Positions 40,494-48,832 of a DNA stretch of 64,000 nucleotides are shown in pieces. This DNA is from Mycolicibacterium chubuense (lineage in GTDB: Bacteria; Actinomycetota; Actinomycetes; Mycobacteriales; Mycobacteriaceae). Each line of letters begins with the position of its first letter. The stretch's first letter is position 1. The notes below the pieces were generated by a model. The model did not search any database, was not told the DNA's origin, and saw nothing but the letters and a program-made list of their open reading frames with translations. The stretch covers positions 31,860 through 95,859 of the forward strand of contig NZ_JYNX01000033.1 of assembly GCF_001044255.1 (NCBI RefSeq), written 5' to 3'. The position numbers and the translations under genes were made by a program.

Positions 40494-40556
40494 CGCCGAA
40501 ACTGTATTCCACGTGTCGTTTTCACCCCGAAGTCCGCGTGGAATACAGTTTCGGCG
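40494..40556. repeat. 63-bp palindromic element between two co-directional genes
   Basis: Perfect 20-bp arms CGCCGAAACTGTATTCCACG (40494-40513) and its complement (40537-40556) flank a 23-bp loop. It lies between the amidohydrolase stop and the acyl-CoA dehydrogenase start. The same geometry occurs at 57386-57446 inside a coding sequence. It could attenuate the operon as a hairpin, or be a REP/MITE-like dispersed element. Confidence 0.85.
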
Positions 40557-40566
40557 CCGGTGGTGC

Positions 40567-41862
40567 TCAGTCCTTGTTGCCCGTCAGCTGCTTGGCGTTG
40601 GCGGCGAAATCGGCGAAGGAGGCGCCGGTCTTCTCCTTGTGCGACAGCGCCTGGATCGACACGTCATGACCCTCGGCGGCCTTGCGCAACGCCCCGACCG
40701 TCGCCTGCTCTTTCGACATGTGGCTGAACGGATCGAAGTTGTACCACCGCATCGCGTTCTCGTAGGTCATCTTGTTGATCTCGTCGTCGGGAACGTCGTT
40801 GGCCTTGAGCACGTCGTCGAGCTGTTCGGGAGCGCCGGGCCACATCGAATCGCTGTGGGGGTAGTCGGCTTCCCAGCAGATGTTGTCCACCCCGATCTGG
40901 TGCCGGGTGGTCACGCCGACCGGGTCGGCGATGAAGCAGGTCAGGAAGTGCTCTCGGAAGACCTCGCTGGGCAGCTTGCCCTTGAAATCCTGCCCCGTCC
41001 AGGTGGAGTGCATCTCATAGGTCCGGTCCACCCGCTCCAGGAAGTAGGGGATCCACCCGGTGCCGCCCTCGCTCAGCGCGATCTTGAGATCCGGGTACTC
41101 CTTGATCGGCCGCGACCACAGCAAGTCCGCGGCGGCCTGCACGATGTTCATCGGCTGCAGCGTGATCATCACGTCCATCGGTGCGTCCGGCGCTGTGATG
41201 GCCAGTCGGCCCGACGACCCGATGTGGACGTTGAGCACGGTGTCGGTGTCCACCAGTGCATCCCACATCGGCTTCCAGTGATCGAAGTCGTGGAAGCTGG
41301 GATAGCCCATGGCCGAGGGGTTCTCCGAGAACGTCAGCGAGTGCACACCACGCGCGGCGTTGCGGCGGATCTCGGCCGCGCACGCCACCGGGTCCCAGAT
41401 CACCGGCAGCGTCATGGGGATGAACCGCGCCGGATAGGCGCCGCACCACTCCTCCACGTGCCAGTCGTTGTAGGCCTGCACCAACGCCAGGGAGAACTCC
41501 TGGTCCTCGGTGGCGAAGAGTCGGCCGGCGAAGCCGGGGAACGACGGGAAGCACATCGAGCCGAGGATGCCGCCGGCGTTCATGTCCTTGACCCGCTCGT
41601 CGACCTGCCAACAGCCGGGCCGGATCTCGTCGAGCCCCTGTGGCTCGAGGCCGTACTCCTCCTTCGGCCGGCCCGCGACCGCATTGAGCGCCACGTTCGG
41701 GATCACCACGTCGCGGAACTGCCAGGTGTCCGATCCGTCGGGGTTGTGCACCAGCCGGGGCGCCTCGTCGAGGTACTTCTTCGGGAGGTGGTTCTTGAAC
41801 ATGTCCGGCGGTTCGACGATGTGATCGTCCACGCTGATCAAGATCATGTCGTCCTTGTTCAC
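40567..41862 (-). CDS. Amidohydrolase-2 (ACMSD-like) metal-dependent hydrolase
   Basis: 431 residues from the GTG at 41862, with GGAGG seven bases upstream; a longer version would add a non-homologous 11-residue leader. Metal ligands appear intact: Asp12-x-His14 (VDDHIVEPP), VLNVHIGSSG, and Asp333 in EADYPHSDS. First gene of the operon leading through dehydrogenase, CoA-transferase, hydratase, thiolase and dehydrogenase. Its place suggests that it generates the acid entering beta-oxidation, for instance by C-C hydrolysis or decarboxylation (inference). Divergent from a CMD-family gene across two operator sites. Confidence 0.9.
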   Translation of the reverse strand: MNKDDMILISVDDHIVEPPDMFKNHLPKKYLDEAPRLVHNPDGSDTWQFRDVVIPNVALNAVAGRPKEEYGLEPQGLDEIRPGCWQVDERVKDMNAGGILGSMCFPSFPGFAGRLFATEDQEFSLALVQAYNDWHVEEWCGAYPARFIPMTLPVIWDPVACAAEIRRNAARGVHSLTFSENPSAMGYPSFHDFDHWKPMWDALVDTDTVLNVHIGSSGRLAITAPDAPMDVMITLQPMNIVQAAADLLWSRPIKEYPDLKIALSEGGTGWIPYFLERVDRTYEMHSTWTGQDFKGKLPSEVFREHFLTCFIADPVGVTTRHQIGVDNICWEADYPHSDSMWPGAPEQLDDVLKANDVPDDEINKMTYENAMRWYNFDPFSHMSKEQATVGALRKAAEGHDVSIQALSHKEKTGASFADFAANAKQLTGNKD

Positions 41863-41930
41863 GACGTTCCTCCACCTCCGCACGCGCGTTGTCACGGCAC
41901 GCGCCGTTTCCGACCGTTGCTTTCTCCCTA

Positions 41931-41947
41931 TGGAAACTAGCTTCTCC
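41931..41947. promoter_or_regulatory. Candidate operator F of the shared palindrome family
   Basis: TGGAAACTAGCTTCTCC is a weak family member (4 of 7 and 5 of 7 matches), 68 bp upstream of the amidohydrolase start. Its left half is identical to that of site A, which supports it as a variant rather than chance. Confidence 0.45.
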
Positions 41948-42088
41948 GACAGCGAGAATCAATGTCCGTTAGCCGCGGTTGTGCCACCTGGCTGCAGCGT
42001 TGGGACGCCGGCGGGCGGCGTGCGACCCGCGAGTACGCGCACGTCGATGGACGTTTCGGCGGAAGACTGGAAATCTGTTGCTCAAATA

Positions 42089-42105
42089 TGAGAACCTGAT
42101 TCTCA
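42089..42105. promoter_or_regulatory. Operator G of the shared palindrome family
   Basis: TGAGAACCTGATTCTCA differs from the consensus at one base. It ends 20 bp upstream of the GTG at 42126, on the plus-strand side of the divergent gap, and would overlap a promoter or the early transcript. Confidence 0.72.
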
Positions 42106-42125
42106 TGATGGAGAGGAGTGGGAAA

Positions 42126-42662
42126 GTGCGCATCCCCCCGCTGCCGGCGGACGAGTGGGATGACGCCGCCGACGGGGCGCTGGCCGGCCTGATACCCGCC
42201 GAGCGGCGCAATCCGGAAGCGACCGGGAATCTGGTCGCCACGCTCGTGCGGCACCCGAGACTGGCCCGGAACTTCCTGCGGTTCAACTTCCACCTGCTCT
42301 ACGGAACCACCCTGCCGCCTCGGCTGCGCGAGCTGGCCGTGCTGCGTATCGCGCTGCTCAGCGGCTGCGACTACGAGTGGCGCCACCACGTCACCATGGG
42401 CCGCGACGCCGGACTGTCCGACGCCGACATCGCCGGTATCGAGCACGGCGAGGCGTCCGACGAACTCGACCGCGCGGTGCTGGCGGCCGTCGACGAGTTG
42501 CGCAGCGACTCGACCGTCACCGACCCGACCTGGACAACGCTGTCCGCCCACCTCGACGAGCACCAACTGATGGATCTCGTCTTCACGATCGGTTGCTATG
42601 GCGCCCTGGCCATGGCCATCAACACCTTTGGGGTTCAACCCGACCCCGACACAGAGAGGTAA
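42126..42662 (+). CDS. Carboxymuconolactone decarboxylase (CMD/AhpD-like) family protein
   Basis: 178 residues from the GTG at 42126 behind GAGAGGAG; an upstream open extension would run through operator G. It belongs to the CMD/AhpD superfamily, with LRELAVLRIALLSGCDYEWRHH. Peroxiredoxin-like AhpD uses CxxC; here only Cys81 with His87/His88 remain, which fits the single-Cys CMD branch. It may act on a lactone or beta-keto acid, or be a redox protein. First gene of the Rieske oxygenase operon, 6 bp before it. Confidence 0.88.
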   Translation: MRIPPLPADEWDDAADGALAGLIPAERRNPEATGNLVATLVRHPRLARNFLRFNFHLLYGTTLPPRLRELAVLRIALLSGCDYEWRHHVTMGRDAGLSDADIAGIEHGEASDELDRAVLAAVDELRSDSTVTDPTWTTLSAHLDEHQLMDLVFTIGCYGALAMAINTFGVQPDPDTER

Positions 42663-42668
42663 TCATCC

Positions 42669-43985
42669 ATGGCACACTTCCCCAAGCCTGCTGCCGGGAG
42701 CTGGACCGAGAACTGGCCGGAACTGGGCACCGCACCGGTCGACTACACGGACTCGATCGACCCGGAGCACTGGAAACTGGAGCAGCAGGCCATTTTCCGC
42801 AAGTGCTGGCTGAACGTGGGCCGCGTGGAGCGGCTGCCCAAGGTGGGCAGTTACTTCACCCGCGAGATGCCCTCGGTCGGACCTGGGACGTCGATCATCA
42901 TCGTCAAGGACAAGGACGGCGTCGTCCGGTCGTTCTACAACCTGTGCCGGCACCGGGGAAACAAGCTCGTCTGGAACGACTATCCGGGCGAGGAGGTCTC
43001 GGGAGCGTGCCGGCAGTTCACCTGCAAGTACCACGCGTGGCGCTACGCCCTCAACGGCGACCTCACCTTCATCCAGCAGGAGGACGAGTTCTTCGACGTG
43101 GACAAGGCCGACTACGGACTCAAGCCGGTGCGCTGCGAGGTCTGGGAAGGCTTCATCTTCGTCAACTTCGACGACGACGCCGAACCGCTGATCGACTACC
43201 TCGGCGATTTCGCGAAGGGCCTGGAGGGCTATCCGTTCCACGAGATGACGGAGGTCTACAGCTATCGCTCGGAGATCAGGGCCAACTGGAAGCTGTTCAT
43301 CGACGCGTTCACCGAGTTCTACCACGCCCCGGTGCTGCACATGAAGCAGGCCGTCAAGGAGGAGGCGGAGAAGCTCGCCAAGATCGGTTTCGAGGCACTG
43401 CATTACGACATCAAGGGCCAGCACTCGATGATCTCCTCCTGGGGAGGCATGTCGCCGCCCAAGGACGAGAGCATGGTCAAGCCGATCGAGCGGATCCTGC
43501 ACAGCGGACTGTTCGGCCCGTGGGACCGGCCGGACATCAAGGGGGTCGCCGCCGACGAGTTGCCCCCGGCGATCAATCCTTCGCGCCAACCCTTCTGGGG
43601 CCAGGACTCTTTCGAGTTCTTCCCGAACTTCACGCTGTTGATCTGGGCTCCGGGCTGGTACCTGACCTATCACTACTGGCCCACGGGAGTGGACACCCAC
43701 ATCTTCGAGGCGAGCCTGTACTTCGTCCCCCCGAAGAACACCCGCCAGCGGCTCTCCCAGGAGCTGGCGGCGGTGACGTTCAAGGAGTACGCGCTGCAGG
43801 ACGCCAACACTCTCGAGGCGACGCAGACCCAGGTCGGCACTCGCGCGGTCACCGAATTCCCGCTGTGCGACCAGGAAGTCCTACTTCGCCATCTCCATCT
43901 CACCGCGCACCGCTACGTTGACGAGTACAAGGAACAGAACGGCCTGACCAAGGCCGCCACGAACGGGAGCACCGCCCATGTCTGA
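42669..43985 (+). CDS. Rieske non-heme iron oxygenase, alpha subunit
   Basis: 438 residues. The Rieske cluster is bound by Cys93-x-His95 (LCRHRGN) and Cys119-x2-His122 (CKYHAWRY). The mononuclear iron site follows as Glu216 with His219 and His224 (TEFYHAPVLH) in a conserved helix context; the third ligand should be a C-terminal Asp that I cannot place with certainty. It would hydroxylate or demethylate its substrate with O2. No beta subunit or reductase is adjacent, so it may be an alpha3-type oxygenase that borrows a reductase; the Rieske protein at 17635 and the NuoF-like flavoprotein are candidates in the window. Confidence 0.92.
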   Translation: MAHFPKPAAGSWTENWPELGTAPVDYTDSIDPEHWKLEQQAIFRKCWLNVGRVERLPKVGSYFTREMPSVGPGTSIIIVKDKDGVVRSFYNLCRHRGNKLVWNDYPGEEVSGACRQFTCKYHAWRYALNGDLTFIQQEDEFFDVDKADYGLKPVRCEVWEGFIFVNFDDDAEPLIDYLGDFAKGLEGYPFHEMTEVYSYRSEIRANWKLFIDAFTEFYHAPVLHMKQAVKEEAEKLAKIGFEALHYDIKGQHSMISSWGGMSPPKDESMVKPIERILHSGLFGPWDRPDIKGVAADELPPAINPSRQPFWGQDSFEFFPNFTLLIWAPGWYLTYHYWPTGVDTHIFEASLYFVPPKNTRQRLSQELAAVTFKEYALQDANTLEATQTQVGTRAVTEFPLCDQEVLLRHLHLTAHRYVDEYKEQNGLTKAATNGSTAHV

Positions 43986-44322
43986 GACCACGACCGCGGC
44001 GCTTCCCGCCGAGTTCGCCGATCTGGAGCGCTTCACCGACTGGTGCCTGGCGACCGAACCGGAGCGCTACGCCAAGCGGCTCGCCTCGACGATGAGCGAG
44101 ATGCAGGAGCTCTACGACGCGGGTCTGGCCCGGCTCGAGGACGCGATGGTCTACCTGGACGCCCGATTTCCGCTGCACGATATGCCCGAGGACGCCAAGA
44201 ACCTGATGCACCTGATGCAGTCCGTGGTGATGGTGTCGTTCCCGATCGAGGTCTGGAAGCAACCGCGTGTCCTCGACAGCGGTGCAGCCTGGGTCGAGAT
44301 CATCAAGGAGCCGGTGGTCTAG
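43978..44322 (+). CDS. Hypothetical protein linked to the Rieske oxygenase
   Basis: 114 residues, not recognised. The start overlaps the oxygenase stop by 8 bp and its own stop overlaps the amidohydrolase start, so it is tightly embedded. It is mostly helical (FTDWCLATEPERYAKRL, DAMVYLDARFPLHDM), with no membrane segment. It may be a small accessory or assembly protein of the oxygenase. No catalytic motif is seen. Confidence 0.8.
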   Translation: MSETTTAALPAEFADLERFTDWCLATEPERYAKRLASTMSEMQELYDAGLARLEDAMVYLDARFPLHDMPEDAKNLMHLMQSVVMVSFPIEVWKQPRVLDSGAAWVEIIKEPVV

Positions 44323-45557
44323 TGCCGCTGACCCTCACCGCCGCGGGCCTGCTCGACGTCGACGCCGGGGAGATCATCCGTCCGGGCATCGTCACGGTCG
44401 ATGACGGCCGGATCGTCTCCGTGGGCGGCGAGATCGCCTCGGACGCCGACGTCCTCGACCTCGGCGACGCCATCCTGCTACCCGGTCTGATGGACATGGA
44501 GGTCAACCTGCTGATGGGCGGGCGCGGGGAGAACCCCGGCCTGTCCCAGGTGCAGGACGATCCTCCCACCCGCGTTCTGCGCGCGGTCGGCAATGCGCGC
44601 CGCACGCTGCGCGCCGGGTTCACCACGGTGCGCAACCTCGGGTTGTTCGTCAAGACCGGCGGCTATCTGCTCGACGTCGCACTGTCGAAGGCCATCGACG
44701 GCGGCTTGATCGAAGGCCCGCGCGTCATTCCGGCCGGCCATGCGATCACCCCGACGGGCGGACACCTCGACCCGACGATGTTCGCGGCGTTCATGCCCGG
44801 TGTGCTCGAGTTGACGATCGAGGAGGGCATCGCCAACGGGGTCGACGAGATCCGCAAGGCGGTGCGCTACCAGATCAAGCACGGCGCACAGCTGATCAAG
44901 GTCTGTTGTTCGGGCGGTGTCATGTCGCTGACCGGAGAAGCCGGGGCACAACACTATTCGGACGAGGAACTGCGCGTCATCGTCGACGAGGCGCACCGGC
45001 GGGGGTTGCGGGTCGCCGCGCACACCCATGGCGCCGAAGCGGTCAAGCATGCGGTCGCGTGCGGGATCGACTGCATCGAGCACGGATTCCTGATGGACGA
45101 CGAAGCCATCCAGATGCTGGTCGACAACGACCGCTTCCTGGTCACCACCCGGCGGCTCGCCGAGTCCATGGATGTGTCGAAGGCGCCGAAAGAGCTGCAG
45201 GACAAGGCAGCCGAGATGTTCCCGAAGGCACGTACGTCGATCAAGGCAGCCTACGAGGCGGGGGTGAAGATCGCGGTCGGCACCGACGCCCCGGCGATCC
45301 CACACGGCAAGAACGCCGACGAACTCGTCACGCTCGTCGACTGGGGCATGCCTCCCGACGCGGTCCTGCGGGCGGCGACCGTGGTCGCCGCGGACCTGAT
45401 CGACAGATCGGGTTCGCTGGGCCGCATCGCCGAGGGTTACCTGGCCGACATCATCGCGGTGCCCGGGGACCCGCTCGCCGACATCGGCGTTACACGCGAT
45501 GTTTCTTTTGTAATGAAGGGCGGTAAGGTCTACAAGAATGACACCAACGCGAACTGA
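44322..45557 (+). CDS. Imidazolonepropionase-type amidohydrolase lacking the HxH motif
   Basis: 411 residues from the GTG at 44322. It has the Amidohydro_1/prolidase-like organisation: ILLPGLMD strand, Lys193 (LIKVCCSGG, the carboxylated lysine position), His234/His236 (AAHTHG), His254 (IEHG), and Asp322 (VGTDAP). The first-strand HxH that binds metal is missing: PGLMDMEVN has Glu60 and Asn62 instead. The binuclear centre is therefore probably altered or incomplete, though the other ligands remain. It may open an amide or lactone ring, or be a pseudoenzyme. It overlaps the SnoaL-like gene by 20 bp. Confidence 0.87.
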   Translation: MPLTLTAAGLLDVDAGEIIRPGIVTVDDGRIVSVGGEIASDADVLDLGDAILLPGLMDMEVNLLMGGRGENPGLSQVQDDPPTRVLRAVGNARRTLRAGFTTVRNLGLFVKTGGYLLDVALSKAIDGGLIEGPRVIPAGHAITPTGGHLDPTMFAAFMPGVLELTIEEGIANGVDEIRKAVRYQIKHGAQLIKVCCSGGVMSLTGEAGAQHYSDEELRVIVDEAHRRGLRVAAHTHGAEAVKHAVACGIDCIEHGFLMDDEAIQMLVDNDRFLVTTRRLAESMDVSKAPKELQDKAAEMFPKARTSIKAAYEAGVKIAVGTDAPAIPHGKNADELVTLVDWGMPPDAVLRAATVVAADLIDRSGSLGRIAEGYLADIIAVPGDPLADIGVTRDVSFVMKGGKVYKNDTNAN

Positions 45558-45969
45558 GGATCTGGTCGAGATCCAGCAGCTCCTCGCCAAGTACGCCGTC
45601 ACCATCACCCAGGGTGACATCGACGGGTTGGTCGAGGTCTTCACGCCGGACGGGACCTACAGCGCATTCGGTGAGACCTACACGCTCAACAGGTTCCCGG
45701 TTCTGGTCGACGCGGCGCCCAAGGGTCTCTTCATGACCGGCACCGCGCTCGTCGACCTCGTCGAAGGCGCCGACGGTGCGACCGGAACCCAACCGTTGTG
45801 CTTCGTCGAGCACAGCACACACGACATGCGCATCGGCTACTACAACGACACCTATGTCCGCACCGACGACGGGTGGCGGCTGCGCACCCGGGCGATGACG
45901 TTCATCCGGCGCAACGGCGACCACGACTCCGGACGCCCGCACGCGATCGGGAGGCCCGAAGCGGGATGA
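45538..45969 (+). CDS. SnoaL-like (NTF2-fold) protein
   Basis: 143 residues. EIQQLLAKYAVTITQGDIDGLVEVFTPDGTYSAF is split over the typical start of the SnoaL/NTF2 fold, a cone-shaped small domain. Members act as polyketide cyclases, ketosteroid isomerases, dehydratases, or ring-hydroxylating dioxygenase small subunits. It may thus serve as an isomerase or as the missing small subunit of the oxygenase (inference). A 20-bp overlap with the amidohydrolase and ATGA overlap with the next dehydrogenase place it inside the operon. Confidence 0.85.
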   Translation: MTPTRTEDLVEIQQLLAKYAVTITQGDIDGLVEVFTPDGTYSAFGETYTLNRFPVLVDAAPKGLFMTGTALVDLVEGADGATGTQPLCFVEHSTHDMRIGYYNDTYVRTDDGWRLRTRAMTFIRRNGDHDSGRPHAIGRPEAG

Positions 45970-47087
45970 ACGACCTCCACGATCCGGCGACGTTCCGGAC
46001 GCACCTGGTGGCGTGGCTGAGCGAGAACGATCTGAGCCCGGCCGACGACCATTCACTCGACGGACACCTACGCCAGTTCGCCCGGGTGCAGCGCGCCCTG
46101 TACGACGCCGGGTGGAACCGCTACGGCTGGCCCGAGCACGCCGGCGGACTCGGCGGCCCCGCCATCCTGCGCGCCATCGTCGGCGAGGAGGTGGTGGGCC
46201 GTCGGCTGGTCGAGCCGGGACCCTATTCGATGCTCGACGTGCTGGCGCCGACCATGATCGACTACGCCTCCCCCGCGCTCGCCGCCGAGATGGTGCCCAA
46301 GTTGCTCAGCGGAGAAGAGATGTGGTGCCAAGGGTTTTCAGAACCTGGGTCGGGAAGCGATCTCGCGTCGCTGACCACTCGCGCCGCACCGCGTGGGGAC
46401 GACTGGATCGTCAACGGCCAGAAGGTGTGGACGAGCTTCGCGCAGTTCTCCCGCCGGTGCGTACTACTCACCCGGACCGGCGGTCCGGATGTGCCGAACC
46501 ACGAGGCCATCACCGCGTTCTTCGTCGACCTCGACACCCCGGGGATCACCATACGTCCGCTGCGCACCATGCACGGCGTCGACGAATTCTGCGAGGTCTA
46601 CTTCGACGACGTCGTCGTGGACCCCAGCCGGATGCTGGGCGCACCCGGCGACGGCTGGCGGCTGGCGATGGATCTGCTTCCCTACGAACGCTCCACCTGC
46701 TTCTGGCAGCGCATCGCCTACCTGTACTCACGGTTCGACGCGTTGATCGCCGAGGTGAAGGCGCAGGGTCAGGCCGTGGACTCGGACATGGGTGAGACGT
46801 ATCTGGCGCTGCACACCCTGCGCTGCCGGTCGAGGGCCACCCAGCACCGGCTCGCCGCCGGGCACAAACTCGGACCCGACACCTCGGTGGACAAGGTGCT
46901 GCTGGCCACTGCCGAGCAGCGGCTCTACGACACCGCACGCGATCTGCTCCCGGGTGTCGTCGAGCTCGACGACACCCCCTGGCGCACCGAGTATCTGTAC
47001 TCGCGCGCGGCCACCATCTACGGCGGCACGGCCGAAGTGCAGCGCAACATCATCGCGCGCCGTCTGCTCGATCTCGGCAAGGAGTGA
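45966..47087 (+). CDS. Acyl-CoA dehydrogenase, probable catalytic subunit of a second pair
   Basis: 373 residues. FSEPGSGSDL (124-133) is the flavin loop, Glu241 in LPYERST is a candidate base, and the C-terminus reads YGGTAEVQRNIIARRL, all close to the FadE pair subunit at 12944. It is followed 2 bp later by a shorter, diverged dehydrogenase. Together they repeat the pair design of steroid-type heterotetrameric dehydrogenases. Placed after oxygenase and hydrolase genes, it would handle the CoA ester of their product (inference). Confidence 0.92.
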   Translation: MNDLHDPATFRTHLVAWLSENDLSPADDHSLDGHLRQFARVQRALYDAGWNRYGWPEHAGGLGGPAILRAIVGEEVVGRRLVEPGPYSMLDVLAPTMIDYASPALAAEMVPKLLSGEEMWCQGFSEPGSGSDLASLTTRAAPRGDDWIVNGQKVWTSFAQFSRRCVLLTRTGGPDVPNHEAITAFFVDLDTPGITIRPLRTMHGVDEFCEVYFDDVVVDPSRMLGAPGDGWRLAMDLLPYERSTCFWQRIAYLYSRFDALIAEVKAQGQAVDSDMGETYLALHTLRCRSRATQHRLAAGHKLGPDTSVDKVLLATAEQRLYDTARDLLPGVVELDDTPWRTEYLYSRAATIYGGTAEVQRNIIARRLLDLGKE

Positions 47088-47089
47088 CC

Positions 47090-47914
47090 ATGACCACCGG
47101 AATCGACGACGCGCTGGACCGCGAGTCACTCGACATGCTGGAGGCCGCGCTGCGCACGACCATGCTGTCGGCGTCGGGCCCGAAGCTCGACGCCGGCCTG
47201 GCGGAACTGGGCTGGGCCGACATGCTCACGGACACGCCGGAGGTCGCGGTGCCGCTGGTGTTCCGGCTCCTCGGCGAAACGGGCACGCACGCCTCGGTAC
47301 TCGTCGACGTCGTGCTGCATGCCACCGGCAACACGATCGGCGACACCGTCGAACTGCCCCTGCCGTACGCCGGTAACACGTGGGTGGTGTGGGACCGCAT
47401 CAGCCCGGCCACCGCCGAGCCGACACTGGGCGGTCTGCCGTTGCGTCGTGAGGAGGAGGGCTATCCGATCCGGCTGGCCGAGGCACGGGTGGCAGTGGGC
47501 TGGTGGCTGGTGGGCTCCGCGCGGGCGATGGTGGCGCTGGCTCGGCGGCACGCGCTGGACCGGGTCCAGTTCGGCAAACCGATCGCCGGCTTCCAGGCGG
47601 TCCGGCACCGGCTGGCCGAAACGCTCGTGGCCATCGAGGGCGCCGAGGCGACGTTGAGCCTGCCCGCCGTGGACAACCCCGATCTGACCGCGCTGCTCGC
47701 CAAGGCGGCCGCGGGCAAGGCGGCACTGATCGCCGCGAAGAACTGTCAGCAGGTGCTCGGCGGCATCGGCTTCACCGCCGAACACGAGCTGCACCATCAC
47801 GTCGAGCGGGTGCTGGTGCTGGACGGATTACTGGGCAGCTCACGGGAACTCACCCGCCGGGCCGGCGCAGGCCTGCGGGCCCGCGGTTCGGCACCGCGCC
47901 TGGCCGACCTCTAG
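47090..47914 (+). CDS. Acyl-CoA dehydrogenase, diverged partner subunit
   Basis: 274 residues, short for the family. A flavin-contacting segment DRVQFGKPIAGFQAVRHRL and a GGIGFTAEHELHHHV stretch remain, but the flavin loop and terminal GTSEIQ are absent. It matches the role of the non-catalytic subunit in a heterotetramer with the dehydrogenase at 45966. ATG 47090 follows AAGGAG at normal spacing. Convergent with the hydratase, overlapping by 4 bp. Confidence 0.88.
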   Translation: MTTGIDDALDRESLDMLEAALRTTMLSASGPKLDAGLAELGWADMLTDTPEVAVPLVFRLLGETGTHASVLVDVVLHATGNTIGDTVELPLPYAGNTWVVWDRISPATAEPTLGGLPLRREEEGYPIRLAEARVAVGWWLVGSARAMVALARRHALDRVQFGKPIAGFQAVRHRLAETLVAIEGAEATLSLPAVDNPDLTALLAKAAAGKAALIAAKNCQQVLGGIGFTAEHELHHHVERVLVLDGLLGSSRELTRRAGAGLRARGSAPRLADL

Positions 47915-48693
47915 GTGATGTTGGCCTTCATGTGCTCGAGATCCACCAGCACCGGCCATCCCCCGACACTGAGCGCGTTGCCGTGCCCGGTCTGGTGGAT
48001 GTCGAACACCGACTGGATCGCGGCGTAGAAGCCCTGCACGTCCAGCGTCTGGTTCACCGCGCGCTTGGCCTGCCGCAGCCCGAACGGCGGCATCTTCGCG
48101 ATCTGTTCGGCCAGCGCCCAGGTCTGGCTGTCGAGCTCGGCGCGGGGCACCACCTTGTTCACCATGCCGGTGGCCAGCACCTCCTCGGCCGTCATCGCAC
48201 GTCCGGTGAACAGAATCTCCTTGGCCTTGCGCGGCCCCAATTCCCACGTGTGCCCGTGGTATTCGACACCCCCGATACCCATCAGGACCACCGGATCGGA
48301 GAACTGCGCGTCGTCGGCCGCGACGATCAGATCGCAGGGCCAGCACAGCAGCAGACCCCCCGAGATGCAGCGGCCCTGCACCGCAGCGATCGACGGCTTC
48401 GGAACATTGCGCCAGCGCAAGGTGTATTCGAGGTAGCGTCGCGCCTCGTGCTCGATGATGAACTCCAACGTGATCTTGTCCGGCACCGGTCCGCCGCCAC
48501 GCAGATCGTGACCCGCGGAGAAGTGTTTGCCGTTGGCGCGCAGCACGATCACCGCGACGCCTGGATCCTGGGCCGCCCGCGTCCATGCTGCATCGAGTTC
48601 GTCGAGCAGCTCGGGGTTCTGCGCGTTGGCCGCCTCGGGCCGGTTCAAGGTGATCGTCGCAATGGTGTCGGTCACGTCGTAGTCGATGTACAT
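47911..48693 (-). CDS. Enoyl-CoA hydratase/isomerase family protein
   Basis: 260 residues. KHFSAGHDL forms the oxyanion-hole motif, and VQGRCISGGLLLCWPCDLIVAADDAQF the second. The second catalytic glutamate is probably displaced (MGIGGVEYHGH), so hydration activity is uncertain and another crotonase-type reaction is possible. Single-gene unit that reads away from site H and the TetR gene; it is the most direct target of that divergent promoter. Confidence 0.9.
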   Translation of the reverse strand: MYIDYDVTDTIATITLNRPEAANAQNPELLDELDAAWTRAAQDPGVAVIVLRANGKHFSAGHDLRGGGPVPDKITLEFIIEHEARRYLEYTLRWRNVPKPSIAAVQGRCISGGLLLCWPCDLIVAADDAQFSDPVVLMGIGGVEYHGHTWELGPRKAKEILFTGRAMTAEEVLATGMVNKVVPRAELDSQTWALAEQIAKMPPFGLRQAKRAVNQTLDVQGFYAAIQSVFDIHQTGHGNALSVGGWPVLVDLEHMKANIT

Positions 48694-48760
48694 GGCCCGT
48701 CCTCGGGTCTCGGGAAGCCCGGTATCGCAGGGAAGACTGGGCCTTCTGTTATCACCAAAA

Positions 48761-48777
48761 TGAGAATACTATTCTCG
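48761..48777. promoter_or_regulatory. Operator H beside the TetR gene at 48833
   Basis: TGAGAATACTATTCTCG matches the consensus at all but one base. It sits 67 bp from the hydratase start and 55 bp from the TetR start, in a 139-bp divergent gap. Location next to the regulator suggests autoregulation and makes this TetR protein the best candidate to bind the whole palindrome family. Confidence 0.75.
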
Positions 48778-48832
48778 TGGTGAGGAAGTTACAATCTCTG
48801 ACACGTCGGCCGAGAGGGGGTCCTAGACCGCT

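Noticed and set aside
40494-40556. Insertion-sequence end
   Set aside because: No transposase gene, target-site duplication or second matching end is seen; the element is only 63 bp long.
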